A stretch of 64,000 bases of DNA from Nitrospira sp. (GTDB lineage Bacteria > Nitrospirota > Nitrospiria > Nitrospirales > Nitrospiraceae), in assembly GCA_019636875.1 (NCBI GenBank), contig JAHBWR010000001.1, positions 1 to 64,000 on the forward strand. The letters are read 5' to 3'. Positions 28,050 through 37,421 of this stretch are shown piece by piece. Position numbers and translations under genes: made by a program. The notes below the pieces were generated by a model. It saw only the letters and a program-made list of their open reading frames with translations. It ran no database searches and was not told the DNA's origin. Numbering within the stretch: position 1 is the first letter of the stretch; every line of letters starts with the position of its first letter.

Positions 28050-29303
28050 ATGAAACGAATTGGATTAATTATCAGTGTGTTAGCCGTCGGGTTGGCCATA
28101 GGGGGTTACGTATTTTTTAATGGGGAGCGCAAAACCCCGGTACACTACCGAACGGCAGCCGTCGAACGAGGTCCGGTGATTTCTATCGTCAGCGCGACCG
28201 GAACGATTAATCCCGTCGTGTTAGTGGAGGTGGGGACGCAAGTGTCAGGGATGATTAAGGCGCTCCACGTTGATTTTAATTCGCGAGTGAAGGCAGGGGA
28301 AACCGTTGCAGTGATCGATCCTGAGCCGTTTAAGGCGCGCCGAGAACAAGCCGTCAGTAATTTGGAAGTGGCTCGCTCCAATGTGGCACGTTCTAAAGCT
28401 GATTTGGCGCAGCGAAAGCGTGAGCTCGAGCGAGTGCAGTCTCTCTTACCTCAGCAATTCGTGGCGCAAAATGACGTGGATGTCGCACTGACAAGTTATC
28501 AGAGTGCGGAAGCACAGTTGCGGGTTGCCGAGGCGCAGGTCAAGCAGGCAACGGCGGCGTTGAGCGCAGCCGAACAAGAATTGAAATATACCGTCATTCG
28601 GTCACCCATCGATGGGATTGTCGTGGCGCGGAATGTTGAGGTAGGGCAAACAGTTGCAGCGAGTTTTTCGACGCCGAACCTTTTTCTCATCGCTCTCGAT
28701 CTCACCAAAATGCAGGTTAATACCAACGTGAGTGAATCGGATATCGGCGGAATGACAGAGGGACAAGCAGCTGTCTTTACGGTGGATGCCTACCCAGGTG
28801 AGTCGTTTACGGGCACTATTCGACAAGTTCGCCTTGCCCCCATCAACGTGCAGAATGTGGTCACCTATAATGTCGTGGTTGGCGTGGATAATACGGATCT
28901 CCGGCTTAAGCCAGGCATGACTGCTAATGTGTCGATCATCGTCGCCCAGAATGATAAAGCGCTGAAGGTTCCCAACGCGGCGCTTCGCTTCAGACCTCCA
29001 CAGGCAGAGAGAGGGCAACCTGAGGTCAATGGTGCAACGGCGAGTGTTGTTGCAGGAGGCTCAGTATTGAAGACCGGTGAAGCGCTGACACAGAAAGGTG
29101 TCTGGAAGTTAACGGATAATGAAAACCTTGCGCAGACTCCGGTTCAAACGGGGATTTCGGATGGTGTGGCTACGGAAATCCTATCTGGAGGTTTGACGGA
29201 GGGCGATATGGTGGTTATTGGCATTGAGCAGTCGTCAGGAGAGGAGAGAGGCAGTGAGTTGCCGCCTGGTTTTGGAAGCAAGCGGCGTTCACGTTCCCGA
29301 TGA
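28050..29303 (+). CDS. MacA-like periplasmic adaptor (membrane fusion protein)
   Basis: 417 residues with one N-terminal membrane anchor (about 4-24). Then come a biotinyl-lipoyl half motif (VEVGTQVSGMIKALHVDFN), a long alpha-hairpin coiled coil (100-185), the second lipoyl half (VIRSPIDGIVVARNVEVGQT) and beta-barrel domains. This is the MacA/HlyD order. It should link the inner-membrane ABC transporter encoded next to an outer-membrane TolC-type channel, which is not in this window. Possible substrates are macrolides, lipopeptides or envelope lipids. Confidence 0.88.
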   Translation: MKRIGLIISVLAVGLAIGGYVFFNGERKTPVHYRTAAVERGPVISIVSATGTINPVVLVEVGTQVSGMIKALHVDFNSRVKAGETVAVIDPEPFKARREQAVSNLEVARSNVARSKADLAQRKRELERVQSLLPQQFVAQNDVDVALTSYQSAEAQLRVAEAQVKQATAALSAAEQELKYTVIRSPIDGIVVARNVEVGQTVAASFSTPNLFLIALDLTKMQVNTNVSESDIGGMTEGQAAVFTVDAYPGESFTGTIRQVRLAPINVQNVVTYNVVVGVDNTDLRLKPGMTANVSIIVAQNDKALKVPNAALRFRPPQAERGQPEVNGATASVVAGGSVLKTGEALTQKGVWKLTDNENLAQTPVQTGISDGVATEILSGGLTEGDMVVIGIEQSSGEERGSELPPGFGSKRRSRSR

Positions 29304-29416
29304 GGCATGCCCACGCGCGACGGATCTTTAAGAAGGTGTCAGTACGGGCTGATTCAAGGGAGCCATAGGCAGCTCTCCGTAGTTGCCCTGTGTCTCTTCG
29401 ACTATGGTCTCTTCTC

Positions 29417-30127
29417 GTGAATTCCCTGATTGCCTGCAAAGACATGTGGAAGGTCTATCGAGTCGGTGATGTTGAAGTCCAAGCGCTACGAGGGTTGAGT
29501 CTCTCAATCGACCAGGGTGAGTTTGTCGCAATTATGGGATCAAGTGGTTCCGGCAAGTCGACGCTGATGAACATCCTGGGTTGCCTGGATCAGCCAAGCC
29601 GTGGGCATTACTGGCTCAACGGAATCGATACAGGAAGTCTTCGCCCTGACCAGCTGGCGGAAATTCGGAATCAGCAGATTGGGTTTGTCTTTCAGAGTTT
29701 TAATCTGATTCCTCGTACCAGCGCGTTGGAAAACACCCAATTACCGTTGTTTTACCGAGGACTTTCTGTAAGAGAGCAGCGGGCACTCGCAGTTGCGGCA
29801 TTGCAGCGTGTCGGATTACACGGTCGCGAAGGGCATTCCCCGACGCAACTTTCTGGCGGGCAGCAACAACGAGTAGCGATCGCCCGTGCATTGGTCGCAA
29901 CCCCCTCGCTACTTTTGGCGGATGAACCAACCGGGAATCTTGATACACAGTCTAGCCGAGAGATCATGGATATTCTCAGCGCGCTCAATCAGGAGGGGAT
30001 GACGGTGATCTTGGTCACGCATGAGCATGATGTCGCCGCCTTTGCCTCACGGGAAATTATAATCAAAGATGGTCAGATCCAGAGTGACCGGGTAACTAAG
30101 GGTCATGTGCATGCGACGGAGGGCTAG
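29417..30127 (+). CDS. MacB-type ABC transporter ATP-binding protein
   Basis: 236 residues from GTG 29417; an earlier GTG at 29390 is possible. Walker [13 protein letters not shown], signature [15 protein letters not shown], Walker [13 protein letters not shown] and the H-loop VTHEHD are intact. In E. coli MacB the ATPase and permease are fused; here they are two genes. It ends directly at the permease start. Confidence 0.9.
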   Translation: MNSLIACKDMWKVYRVGDVEVQALRGLSLSIDQGEFVAIMGSSGSGKSTLMNILGCLDQPSRGHYWLNGIDTGSLRPDQLAEIRNQQIGFVFQSFNLIPRTSALENTQLPLFYRGLSVREQRALAVAALQRVGLHGREGHSPTQLSGGQQQRVAIARALVATPSLLLADEPTGNLDTQSSREIMDILSALNQEGMTVILVTHEHDVAAFASREIIIKDGQIQSDRVTKGHVHATEG

Positions 30128-31357
30128 GTGTTTATCTGGTTGACGATCGTGACGGCACTGCGAATTCTTCAGCGAAATCAGTTGCGGGCTGGTTTGACGC
30201 TGCTCGGGATCGTTATCGGTGTGGCTGCAGTCATCGCGATGGTCAGCATCGGAGAGGGGGCAAAACAGGCCGTGCAGAAGCAAATTGCCTCAATCGGTAC
30301 GAATGTCATCATGATCTGGCCGAGCGCAACGAGAGTAGGTGGTGTACGAGGCGCACAGGGGAGTGCGGTGACGCTGACCGTTGCGGATGCGATGGAGCTC
30401 AAGAAGAAGGTTCCTCTCTTGACCGAGACCGGGTGGTCCATGAAAAACGTCACACAAATCGTCCATGGGAATCGCAATTGTAACAGCCCGGTTTATGGGG
30501 TCTCCACGAGTTATCTTCATATCCGAGATTGGAGGTTAAGCAGTGGAGGTCCATTTACACAGACAGATATGGACAGTGCGGCCCTTGTAGCCATTCTCGG
30601 CCAGACCGTGGTGAATGAAATTTTTGAACCAGGCGAGGAACCGCTAGGGGCACTGATTCGCATCAATAATGTCCCACTCCGGGTAATTGGAGTGTTATCG
30701 CCGAAGGGGCAGTCACTGTATGGTTCCGATCAGGACGATGTCGTCGTGATTCCTTTTTCGACCGCTGAACGAAAAGTCCTGGGAACCATGTTTCTTGGAT
30801 CGGTCGGTGGTGTCTACGTGTCTACCGGGCGTGTGGATGATCTCCAAGAAGCAACGGAGGAGATCCGTCAGGTGATGAGAGCGCGTCACCGTATAAAAGG
30901 TGAAGAGCCTGATGATTTCACGATTCGCACGCAAGTAGAGATCGGAATGGTCCAAGAGGAGACCAGTGAAACATTGACTGTCATGTTGATGGTCATCGCC
31001 TGTGTCTCGCTGCTAGTCGGCGGCATCGGAATCATGAATATTCTCCTGGTCTCTGTTACCGAACGGACCAGGGAAATTGGTATCCGGATGGCGGTTGGAG
31101 CGAAACGGGTACACATCATGATGCAATTCCTTATCGAAGCGATGACGCTTGGTGTCGTGGGAGGATTGATCGGAATCGCGTGTGGAATTCTGGCGGCTCG
31201 CTTAACTACGATTATTGCCGGGTGGCCCACCATTATCTCAACCGATGCGGTCGTGGTGGCCTTCATTTTTTCCGTCGTCGTCGGCCTGTTTTTCGGGCTT
31301 TATCCGGCCAACAAAGCTGCTCGACTGAACCCTATCGAAGCATTGCGCTACGAGTAG
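30128..31357 (+). CDS. MacB-type ABC transporter permease (FtsX family)
   Basis: 409 residues from GTG 30128, immediately after the ATPase stop. It has an N-terminal membrane segment (LRAGLTLLGIVIGVAAVIAM), a large periplasmic MacB core domain, and three C-terminal membrane segments with the FtsX motif TERTREIGIRMAVGA. It should form a dimer with the ATPase and use mechanical movement to drive export through MacA. No terminator was recognised before the convergent HD gene 22 bases away. Confidence 0.9.
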   Translation: MFIWLTIVTALRILQRNQLRAGLTLLGIVIGVAAVIAMVSIGEGAKQAVQKQIASIGTNVIMIWPSATRVGGVRGAQGSAVTLTVADAMELKKKVPLLTETGWSMKNVTQIVHGNRNCNSPVYGVSTSYLHIRDWRLSSGGPFTQTDMDSAALVAILGQTVVNEIFEPGEEPLGALIRINNVPLRVIGVLSPKGQSLYGSDQDDVVVIPFSTAERKVLGTMFLGSVGGVYVSTGRVDDLQEATEEIRQVMRARHRIKGEEPDDFTIRTQVEIGMVQEETSETLTVMLMVIACVSLLVGGIGIMNILLVSVTERTREIGIRMAVGAKRVHIMMQFLIEAMTLGVVGGLIGIACGILAARLTTIIAGWPTIISTDAVVVAFIFSVVVGLFFGLYPANKAARLNPIEALRYE

Positions 31358-31379
31358 GAAACTGCTCCAGGACTGTTCA

Positions 31380-32582
31380 TCAGTTGTTCAATCGGATGAT
31401 GGTTTCGATCGATCTCGGTTCGTCTGCGTCGACTTGCTCGGCAAGGTTAATGACAAAGGGGTCGGGATACTCTTTTCCGCCTGGTCGATGCGTGATGGTG
31501 ATGATCGGTTGATGTAATTGTGTCTGGTTGAGTTCTGTGACGACGGCCACCTCTTGTGTATTGAGGCGAACCTGGCTATGAATCGGATAGATTCCGATCA
31601 GGGTAATGAATGTCGACACAATGCGTTCGTCGAGTGTTCCCTTCTGCACTTCCTGATAGAGACGTTGAAATGTTTGATGTGATGTCAGTGGAGTGGTCCC
31701 TCCAAATCCTGTGAGCAACTCATCGTATCGGTCGACGACCATGAGAATCCGAGTGCGATCGGAGGTAAACTCCCCACGGGCCTCTTGAGGGTACCCGCTG
31801 TCGTCGAGGTACACGTGATGGTTGGCGATGAGATGAAGGATGGGCCCGTCAAACCCACCTTGTCGTTGTAGCGTACGCACCCCTCGATTTGGGTGAGTCT
31901 CAAATTCGGACTTCTCCGCCTGAGAAAGACCGGATCCCGAATGGATACGATGTCGGATAGTGGGTTTGATCTGCAAGAGGCCGACGTCGTGTAACAGCGC
32001 GGCGGTGGCGAGTTCCTGCAGTTCCAGGGGATTGAATTGAAATGCTTGGCCAAGGACGAGAGAAAGTGTGCATGTCGTCAGGGCATGTTGGCTCAGCATC
32101 GATTCCCCTGGTTGATTCTGACTGAGCGCCATAAATAGAGAAGCATGCGTGAGGGTTCGCGTGACGATGGTGATTTCCTGAACTGCTTCGGCGGCTTGCT
32201 GAGTATTAACTGTGCCGGTCTTGGAGATTGTCGTGAATACGGACTGGACGGCCTGGGTCAGTTGCTGCTTGGCCAGTTTGGCTTGCCTATACTCATCAGT
32301 CAATTGAGCTAAGGGTTTGAGTTGTTTCACCATTGGAGTCGGCGAAGGCAGGGCTGCGGGAGCCGATGGTGCCGCTTCGTCATCCCGAGAGTCTGGGGCA
32401 AGTCCACGGACGAGATCGATCGTGACAGATCGAACTCCCGCTCGAATCAATTTATCGATTTGACTGTCGCGTTCTACAAGAAACGAATGACGAAGAAATG
32501 GACTGCGATACCAAGGAAGATCTAACGCGGAGACATACATGCCGATTTGCAGGTCGGCGATTGAGATGCGTTGTGATGTCAT
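31380..32582 (-). CDS. degenerate HD-GYP-like protein with DUF3391 N-terminus
   Basis: 400 residues, related in layout to the two HD-GYP proteins at 1.2-3.8 kb (start MTSQRISIADLQIGMYV against MKKRIGIDELQPGMQID). The metal motif is HDVGL at 198-202, with Leu where HD-GYP enzymes have Lys. The second motif is NHHVYLDDSGYP at 254-265, with Val in place of the Glu of HHE. His and Asp ligands are otherwise kept. It may be a weak or inactive cyclic-di-GMP binder, or hydrolyse another substrate. It could be co-transcribed with the rusA-mraZ block, about 100 bases upstream. Confidence 0.85.
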   Translation of the reverse strand: MTSQRISIADLQIGMYVSALDLPWYRSPFLRHSFLVERDSQIDKLIRAGVRSVTIDLVRGLAPDSRDDEAAPSAPAALPSPTPMVKQLKPLAQLTDEYRQAKLAKQQLTQAVQSVFTTISKTGTVNTQQAAEAVQEITIVTRTLTHASLFMALSQNQPGESMLSQHALTTCTLSLVLGQAFQFNPLELQELATAALLHDVGLLQIKPTIRHRIHSGSGLSQAEKSEFETHPNRGVRTLQRQGGFDGPILHLIANHHVYLDDSGYPQEARGEFTSDRTRILMVVDRYDELLTGFGGTTPLTSHQTFQRLYQEVQKGTLDERIVSTFITLIGIYPIHSQVRLNTQEVAVVTELNQTQLHQPIITITHRPGGKEYPDPFVINLAEQVDADEPRSIETIIRLNN

Positions 32583-32684
32583 ATTCTAGAGCAGAATATG
32601 TGGGCTCCATGACATGAAAGTACGGCTCTTATCTATCGGTCTGAAGGAAAGAAAACTATAGCCGGCGAGTGAGGATACCTGTTG

Positions 32685-33281
32685 CTAGGGTAGCGTGGAT
32701 GAGGGAGCACGGGTAGAAAGCGAGAGCTCAATACGAGGGCTTGCTTTATCGACATGTTTGTACAGATGGGTTTCGACGATGCGATTATCGTTGATCCCAA
32801 GCCCCTCACAGACGGAATCTTGAGTGATTTTAAGACCGCCATCGAGGTCACGGCGGAGCGAGGAGGCAAAGAAAAAGTTAATGGAGATCACCAATGGTTC
32901 AGAAAGGAGTTGATCCAATAAGGTGACCTTGAACGGGGATTGTACCAAGGCTAACCATACATGGTGCCCGACTTGTGTTTTGTAGGCTCGTCCAGCAGAG
33001 GAGAGCACACGGCGTCCGTTGACGGTCGCATACTGATGGTTGATGCTGGGAGGGATTGGGAGTGTGATGGTGAGTCCGTTTGATGAGACAACTGGTGGGT
33101 GCCAGGTCTTCCTCGAGGCGGTTCTTGAGGTCGACCGCTCGAATTCGACCGCTACCGTCGGATGCTGGGTGGGCGGTCGAGTGGTTGAAGTAGCGGCAAG
33201 CCTTCTTCTACTTCGATGAGTGATGGTCTGAGACGGAGACATCGTTCTGCGATCGTGATGGGGGAGTTGGCTCGACGACAT
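32685..33281 (-). CDS. RusA-like Holliday junction resolvase
   Basis: 198 residues. The C-terminal ~130 match RusA: LPIPPSINHQY, then RRDLDGGLK with Asp145, Asp147 and Lys151, and GINDNRIVE with Asp165. These correspond to the metal-binding Asp/Asp/Asp set and catalytic Lys of E. coli RusA. RusA enzymes cut four-way DNA junctions and are mostly prophage-borne. The first ~65 residues are Ser/Thr/Arg-rich and probably disordered, and an internal ATG (33242) is a possible start. It follows mraZ by 9 bases with no other phage gene nearby. Confidence 0.75.
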   Translation of the reverse strand: MSSSQLPHHDRRTMSPSQTITHRSRRRLAATSTTRPPTQHPTVAVEFERSTSRTASRKTWHPPVVSSNGLTITLPIPPSINHQYATVNGRRVLSSAGRAYKTQVGHHVWLALVQSPFKVTLLDQLLSEPLVISINFFFASSLRRDLDGGLKITQDSVCEGLGINDNRIVETHLYKHVDKASPRIELSLSTRAPSSTLP

Positions 33282-33290
33282 GCGATGGGG

Positions 33291-33731
33291 CTACAGGAGG
33301 TTTTGGATCTTGGCCATGTTTTGCTCGTAACGATCTTCCGTGCGGGCAATATACCGACGCCAATCGCTTGGGTTCCAAATTTCCATTCTGTGATAGAGGC
33401 CGACGAGGATGATTTCCTGATCTTCATCGACAGGGACGAGCTTCCGCAAGCGACTTGGGATCAAGATCCGCCCCGTCTTATCAATGTCGGATGGGCCAGC
33501 CTCTGAAACCACATAATGCATGAACAGGCGGCTCTGGTCCTCATCCAACGAGGTTCTGGTTCGTTCGAGGACCTTCTCCCATTCCTTCGTTGAATAGATC
33601 AATAACGATTGGTCCGATCCTTTGAGCAGCATCACCGTTTGTCCATCGGCCTCAAGTTGTTCACGGATAGGCGAGGGAACGATGAAGCGTCCCTTCTCAT
33701 CGAGTTTGCAGAGGTATTCACCAGCGAACAT
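33291..33731 (-). CDS. mraZ: MraZ transcriptional regulator, outside a dcw cluster
   Basis: 146 residues with two SpoVT/AbrB-like halves, each carrying the MraZ signature: LDEKGRFIVPSPIRE and IDKTGRILIPSRLRK. MraZ is a ring-forming DNA-binding repressor that normally heads the division and cell-wall (dcw) cluster and represses it. Here rsmH/mraW, ftsL and ftsI do not follow; the next gene is RusA-like. It lies 14 bases after the excisionase-like HTH gene and is probably co-transcribed with it. Confidence 0.9.
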   Translation of the reverse strand: MFAGEYLCKLDEKGRFIVPSPIREQLEADGQTVMLLKGSDQSLLIYSTKEWEKVLERTRTSLDEDQSRLFMHYVVSEAGPSDIDKTGRILIPSRLRKLVPVDEDQEIILVGLYHRMEIWNPSDWRRYIARTEDRYEQNMAKIQNLL

Positions 33732-33745
33732 CTTGATAACCTAGT

Positions 33746-33943
33746 TTAGGAGCCGGTGGAAGACTTGGTGCGATCTCGAACCCATTGCGCTAAGTCGGAA
33801 CGGACAAATCGCCACTCTTTTCCCAGCTTGAAGGCCGGAATCTTCCGACTTTGGAGGTACCGGTAGAGTGTGCGCTGAGTGATCCTGAGGTAACGGCATG
33901 TTTCTGTCGCCGTCATCAGTTCGCTTTTGGAGGAGCTCCGCAT
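33746..33943 (-). CDS. excisionase-like (HTH_17) DNA-binding protein
   Basis: 65 residues. ELMTATETCRYLRITQRTLY followed by RYLQSRKIPAFKLGKEWRF is the winged helix-turn-helix of the MerR/excisionase (HTH_17) type. Such proteins bind DNA as small regulators or recombination directionality factors. The start is ATG 33943 or the later ATG 33916. A good promoter lies upstream at 34001-34028. No integrase is nearby, so a regulatory role is more likely than excision. Confidence 0.8.
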   Translation of the reverse strand: MRSSSKSELMTATETCRYLRITQRTLYRYLQSRKIPAFKLGKEWRFVRSDLAQWVRDRTKSSTGS

Positions 33944-34000
33944 GATTATGTTTCACAACCGGACCGGCGAGATCCACTCCACCCTCCAGTACTTATGGAC

Positions 34001-34028
34001 ATTCTAGAGGCCGTCGATCAAATGTCAA
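34001..34028 (-). promoter_or_regulatory. candidate sigma70 promoter for the HTH-mraZ-rusA genes
   Basis: On the reverse strand TTGACA (34028-34023) and TAGAAT (34006-34001) are separated by 16 bases. This is close to consensus. It gives a leader of about 50 bases before ATG 33943. The leader contains a GTGGAGTGGA tandem, reminiscent of the GTGG repeats bound by MraZ, but too short to be sure. Confidence 0.55.
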
Positions 34029-34051
34029 GGAAAAATGTATGGCAGTGTATG

Positions 34052-34396
34052 TCAAAGATCGTCGGTATGGTCGGTTGATTCTTCACCTTCTGGGCGCTCC
34101 ATCGCCAGGGCCTCTTCTATGTCACTCACATCTTCCCCCATTTCCTGTCCCATTTTCTTCATGAGCCGAGCGACGCTCGCTGGGTCATTCTCATCGAGAT
34201 GACCAAGTTTGCTTGGATCCATCAGTGATTCAAGCCTCGCGTGTCCCGATTTTGGAGAAGCAAATTTGGACAGGAGCCGGTCCACGTTTGGACTGTCGCA
34301 GTGGCGACATCTGGTTGAACCGGGTGTCCCAACAGTGAGGGTTAGAATAGAAGTTCGTCGATGGCATTGGTGGCAGAGGTATTCGTATATTGGCAC
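34052..34396 (-). CDS. FmdB-family zinc-ribbon protein
   Basis: 114 residues from GTG 34396, which is preceded by GGAG and starts the protein with the family hallmark PIYEYLCHQC. A second knuckle CRHC completes a zinc ribbon in the first 45 residues. The remainder is acidic and helical (for example EMGEDVSDIEEALAMERPEG). FmdB-like proteins are small putative regulators without an agreed function. It is directly downstream of comF, 4 bases away. Confidence 0.8.
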   Translation of the reverse strand: MPIYEYLCHQCHRRTSILTLTVGTPGSTRCRHCDSPNVDRLLSKFASPKSGHARLESLMDPSKLGHLDENDPASVARLMKKMGQEMGEDVSDIEEALAMERPEGEESTDHTDDL

Positions 34397-34400
34397 GGGT

Positions 34401-35216
34401 TTAGACTCCGAACGGTTCGAACGGGTGTCGGTGTGGAACACGTACATGATCCGGAATGAGATCATGATCGAGGGTCCGCCCTAATGTGAGCACTAGGACA
34501 TCGGATGAACCAGCCCTACGCAATGACTTCGCACACTCGTTGACTGTCGTACCGGTTGTAAAAACATCGTCGATGAGAAGCACACGTTTGTGTCTGATCT
34601 CATCAGGACATTGCAACGCGAACGCGCCACGCAGGTTCCTTAGGCGCCTCTGTTTCGTGAGGGACGTTTGAGGGGGAGAGGAGGTTGTGCGCAGCAGGTT
34701 GGTGTATGAGACAGCAATGCCGAGTGCGCGCCCGATCTGATCAGCAAGGAGCAACGATTGATTGAATTCCCGTTGACGAAGTCGTTCAGCGTGTAAGGGA
34801 ACCGGTATGATGACATCCACGCGATCGAGTAAAGGGAGTTGCTTGATCATCAGCGCCCCAAGAGCCGATGCCAATGAGACGGTACCTCGATACTTAAATA
34901 AGCGGATGGCGTCCCGGAGTGGGGATGTGTAGGGGTAGAGAGTCCACGCTCTCGTGTACGAAGGTGGACGTATAAGGCATGATTGGCACATGTGGTTGGG
35001 ACTGTAGGCAGTGGCGATGGCCGACGGAAACGGACGGTCGCACCGGGAGCATCGGGAGGAGGGCATCAGTCCGATCGTGCGCCAGCAATCAGTACAGAAA
35101 TGAGGAGTCGGATCATCGGTCAGAGAGGAATCGCAGATGGAACAATGCATCGGCAGCACAAATCGAATCGTACGGCGCACGAGTCCTGGCATCCATTCTG
35201 AGATACGGCGGTCCAT
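34401..35216 (-). CDS. comF: ComF family phosphoribosyltransferase-like protein
   Basis: 271 residues. The N-terminus has CSIC, CTDC, CSRC and CQSC pairs that form zinc fingers, and the C-terminal phosphoribosyltransferase fold has VLLIDDVFTTGTTVNEC. The intermediate LRDAIRLFKYRG and PVPLHAERLRQREFNQS are typical ComF motifs. In competent bacteria ComF helps process imported single-stranded DNA. No other com gene is in the window apart from cinA at 45.4 kb. Confidence 0.9.
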   Translation of the reverse strand: MDRRISEWMPGLVRRTIRFVLPMHCSICDSSLTDDPTPHFCTDCWRTIGLMPSSRCSRCDRPFPSAIATAYSPNHMCQSCLIRPPSYTRAWTLYPYTSPLRDAIRLFKYRGTVSLASALGALMIKQLPLLDRVDVIIPVPLHAERLRQREFNQSLLLADQIGRALGIAVSYTNLLRTTSSPPQTSLTKQRRLRNLRGAFALQCPDEIRHKRVLLIDDVFTTGTTVNECAKSLRRAGSSDVLVLTLGRTLDHDLIPDHVRVPHRHPFEPFGV

Positions 35217-35363
35217 TACCTGACCTTATGTCTTTCGTCGAGAGCATCTCTTTATGGCGAAGTGCTGCCGGCTGTCAAGGTTGTCGCTCTTCGATTTGTT
35301 GTGCTATAGGAATGCGAACATGTAGCTTGGTTGGGGGTAGTACGCTTTGGAGTGAGCAACCGA

Positions 35364-36062
35364 ATGGTTACCTTGAGACATTTGTGTAAAACCCATGCAC
35401 GCGGTCAAACCATGGTTTCGGCACTGCAAGACGTGAACCTGGAAATCCAATACGGAGAGTTTTGTGCATTCGTGGGGCCCAGCGGATGTGGGAAAAGTAC
35501 GCTGCTCAACCTCATAGCTGGTTTGGATATGCCGACCTCAGGAGAAATCGTACTCGATGGACGGTCTACGACAACGCTGACCAGTGCTGAATGGACCAGG
35601 ATCCGACGTGAAACAATCGGTATTGTCTTTCAAGCCTTTCACCTTGTCCATGGATTAACGGCAGAAGAAAATATCGCATTACCCCTGATGTTACGGGGAG
35701 ATGAAGGACGAGAGGTCAGGAAGCGAGTCGACGAACTGTTGGAACGTGTGGGGATGGCCCATCGACGTCTCCACCGGCCGGCGGAGCTTTCAGGCGGGGA
35801 ACAGCAACGTGTTGCGATTGCGAGAGCGTTGGCCCACCGGCCGCGTCTCCTCCTGGCCGATGAACCCACGGGCAATCTGGATTCCCATCATGGAGCAGAC
35901 ATCATGGCACTTATTCGGGACCTGGCAACCTCGGGAGGACAAACGGTGCTCTTGGTGACTCATAGTCTACAGGCAGCGCAAGCCGGGGACTATACGTGGA
36001 CTATGCGGGATGGACAATTGCTCTCCCGCACGCCACGACAAGCTGGCGCGGTCGCTTTATGA
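35364..36062 (+). CDS. YbbA/LolD-type ABC transporter ATP-binding protein
   Basis: 232 residues from ATG 35364, preceded by GGAGTGAG. Walker [13 protein letters not shown], signature [15 protein letters not shown], Walker [13 protein letters not shown] and H-loop VTHS are intact. This subfamily pairs with FtsX-type permeases and moves lipoproteins or lipids. Its likely permease is at 37.4 kb, separated by pyrD and an opposite-strand gene. The stop overlaps pyrD (ATGA). Confidence 0.88.
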   Translation: MVTLRHLCKTHARGQTMVSALQDVNLEIQYGEFCAFVGPSGCGKSTLLNLIAGLDMPTSGEIVLDGRSTTTLTSAEWTRIRRETIGIVFQAFHLVHGLTAEENIALPLMLRGDEGREVRKRVDELLERVGMAHRRLHRPAELSGGEQQRVAIARALAHRPRLLLADEPTGNLDSHHGADIMALIRDLATSGGQTVLLVTHSLQAAQAGDYTWTMRDGQLLSRTPRQAGAVAL

Positions 36063-36988
36063 TAAACCTGTCTACGACGATCGCCGGGGTGACGTTTCCC
36101 AGCTGCTTCATGAATGCCGCTGGGGCACTGTGCGTGACACAGGCTGAACTTGAGTCGTTGGGACGGTCCGGTGCCGGGGCGATCGTTACGAAGTCTATGA
36201 CGATCGAACCGCGTCAAGGCAATCCTGAGCCACGGTATTACGGGTTTCTTGACGGATCCATTAATTCCATGGGACTACCCAATCTTGGATATCGAGCCTA
36301 TGCGGAAATAATTCCTCACCTCAAACGTTTCGGCAAGCCTGTTATCGCAAGTGTGGCGGGACTTGGGGAGGACGATTTCCCCACCATTGCTGAATTCATT
36401 AATGCAGCCGGCCCGGATCTGATTGAGGTGAACCTTTCTTGCCCGAATATTCCCGGCAAGCCTCAGATTGGTTACGATCCAGATGCTTCTGAGCGCCTCC
36501 TCAAGAGAGTCCGACCCCACGTGACAGTGCCGATGGGAGTCAAGCTGCCCCCGTACTTTGACCCGGCACATCATCAGGTGATGGGGGCGGTGATCGGTCG
36601 ATGTGGCGTCGATTTTCTAAGTTTGATCAATTCAGTGGGGAATGGATTGGTGGTGGACCCGGAGCGAGAAACGGTGGTCATTAAGCCGAAAGGCGGATTT
36701 GGTGGGGTGGGGGGGCGAATGATTAAACCGGTGGCATTGGCCAATGTCCGAGCCTTCTTTAAGCTCTTTGAGGGGAAGATGCCCATCATCGGTACCGGAG
36801 GGATTGTTGAAGGAATCGACGCCTTTGAACATTTCTTGTGCGGCGCTTCGGCCGTTCAAATCGGCACGGCGTTAGTGGAAGAAGGGTTGGATGTCTTCGG
36901 CCAACTTGAAGCAGAACTGAGGGCAGTTTTAATGAGGAAAGGATACCAATCGATTCAGGAATGCCGAGGGCGGCTCAACGAACTCTGA
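36059..36988 (+). CDS. pyrD: dihydroorotate dehydrogenase, class 1A-like
   Basis: 309 residues from ATG 36059. The active-site loop EVNLSCPNIPGKPQIGYD carries Cys128, the base used by class 1 soluble enzymes. The absence of an N-terminal membrane helix and the PGKPQ loop point to class 1A (fumarate-dependent) rather than the membrane-bound class 2. NSVGNGL and GTGGIVEGIDAFEHFL support FMN binding. It makes orotate in pyrimidine synthesis. No pyrK is adjacent, which also fits 1A. The 35996 frame start overlaps the ABC gene and is not used. Confidence 0.9.
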   Translation: MINLSTTIAGVTFPSCFMNAAGALCVTQAELESLGRSGAGAIVTKSMTIEPRQGNPEPRYYGFLDGSINSMGLPNLGYRAYAEIIPHLKRFGKPVIASVAGLGEDDFPTIAEFINAAGPDLIEVNLSCPNIPGKPQIGYDPDASERLLKRVRPHVTVPMGVKLPPYFDPAHHQVMGAVIGRCGVDFLSLINSVGNGLVVDPERETVVIKPKGGFGGVGGRMIKPVALANVRAFFKLFEGKMPIIGTGGIVEGIDAFEHFLCGASAVQIGTALVEEGLDVFGQLEAELRAVLMRKGYQSIQECRGRLNEL

Positions 36989-36990
36989 TG

Positions 36991-37269
36991 CTACTTGCCG
37001 CTGAAATTACGAGGCAACAGGTTTTGCTGGAGCGCTTGACGCAGAAGTTGCGCGACGTTCCGAACATCAAGCCGATGCATCAAATTGAACCGATGGACCT
37101 CAACGGTGCGGACACTGATCTTCAGGGACCCGGCAATTTCGCGATTGGTATGGCCGAGAGCGACGAGGCGCAAAATCTCACGTTGCCGAGGGGTAATGTG
37201 TGGTGCGGTCTTAGAGCGGCGAACGGTCCGTTTCAATCGAGCTGTTGCGATACCTTTGTGCTTAGTCAT
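36991..37269 (-). CDS. stand-alone LuxR/GerE-type HTH protein
   Basis: 92 residues. ITPRQREILRLVALGHTNRE and ISVRTVEVHRFNLMHRL form a complete LuxR C-terminal helix-turn-helix, with no receiver or sensor domain. The first ~25 residues are basic. It could be a minimal regulator or the surviving output domain of a response regulator. It is convergent with pyrD (2 bases between stops) and sits between the ABC ATPase and its presumed permease. Confidence 0.82.
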   Translation of the reverse strand: MTKHKGIATARLKRTVRRSKTAPHITPRQREILRLVALGHTNREIAGSLKISVRTVEVHRFNLMHRLDVRNVAQLLRQALQQNLLPRNFSGK

Positions 37270-37421
37270 CGGAGCTCCTTCTCAATGTTCATCGGAAGTG
37301 TAGCAAATGATGGAAATTCTGTAAACGAAATGACCGATATGCGCAGAGACCCCAGTAATACGATCGCCCACAGGCTACTTCAAATGCGTCCATTGCCGTA
37401 GAACCTGTCCTTTCCAATGTG

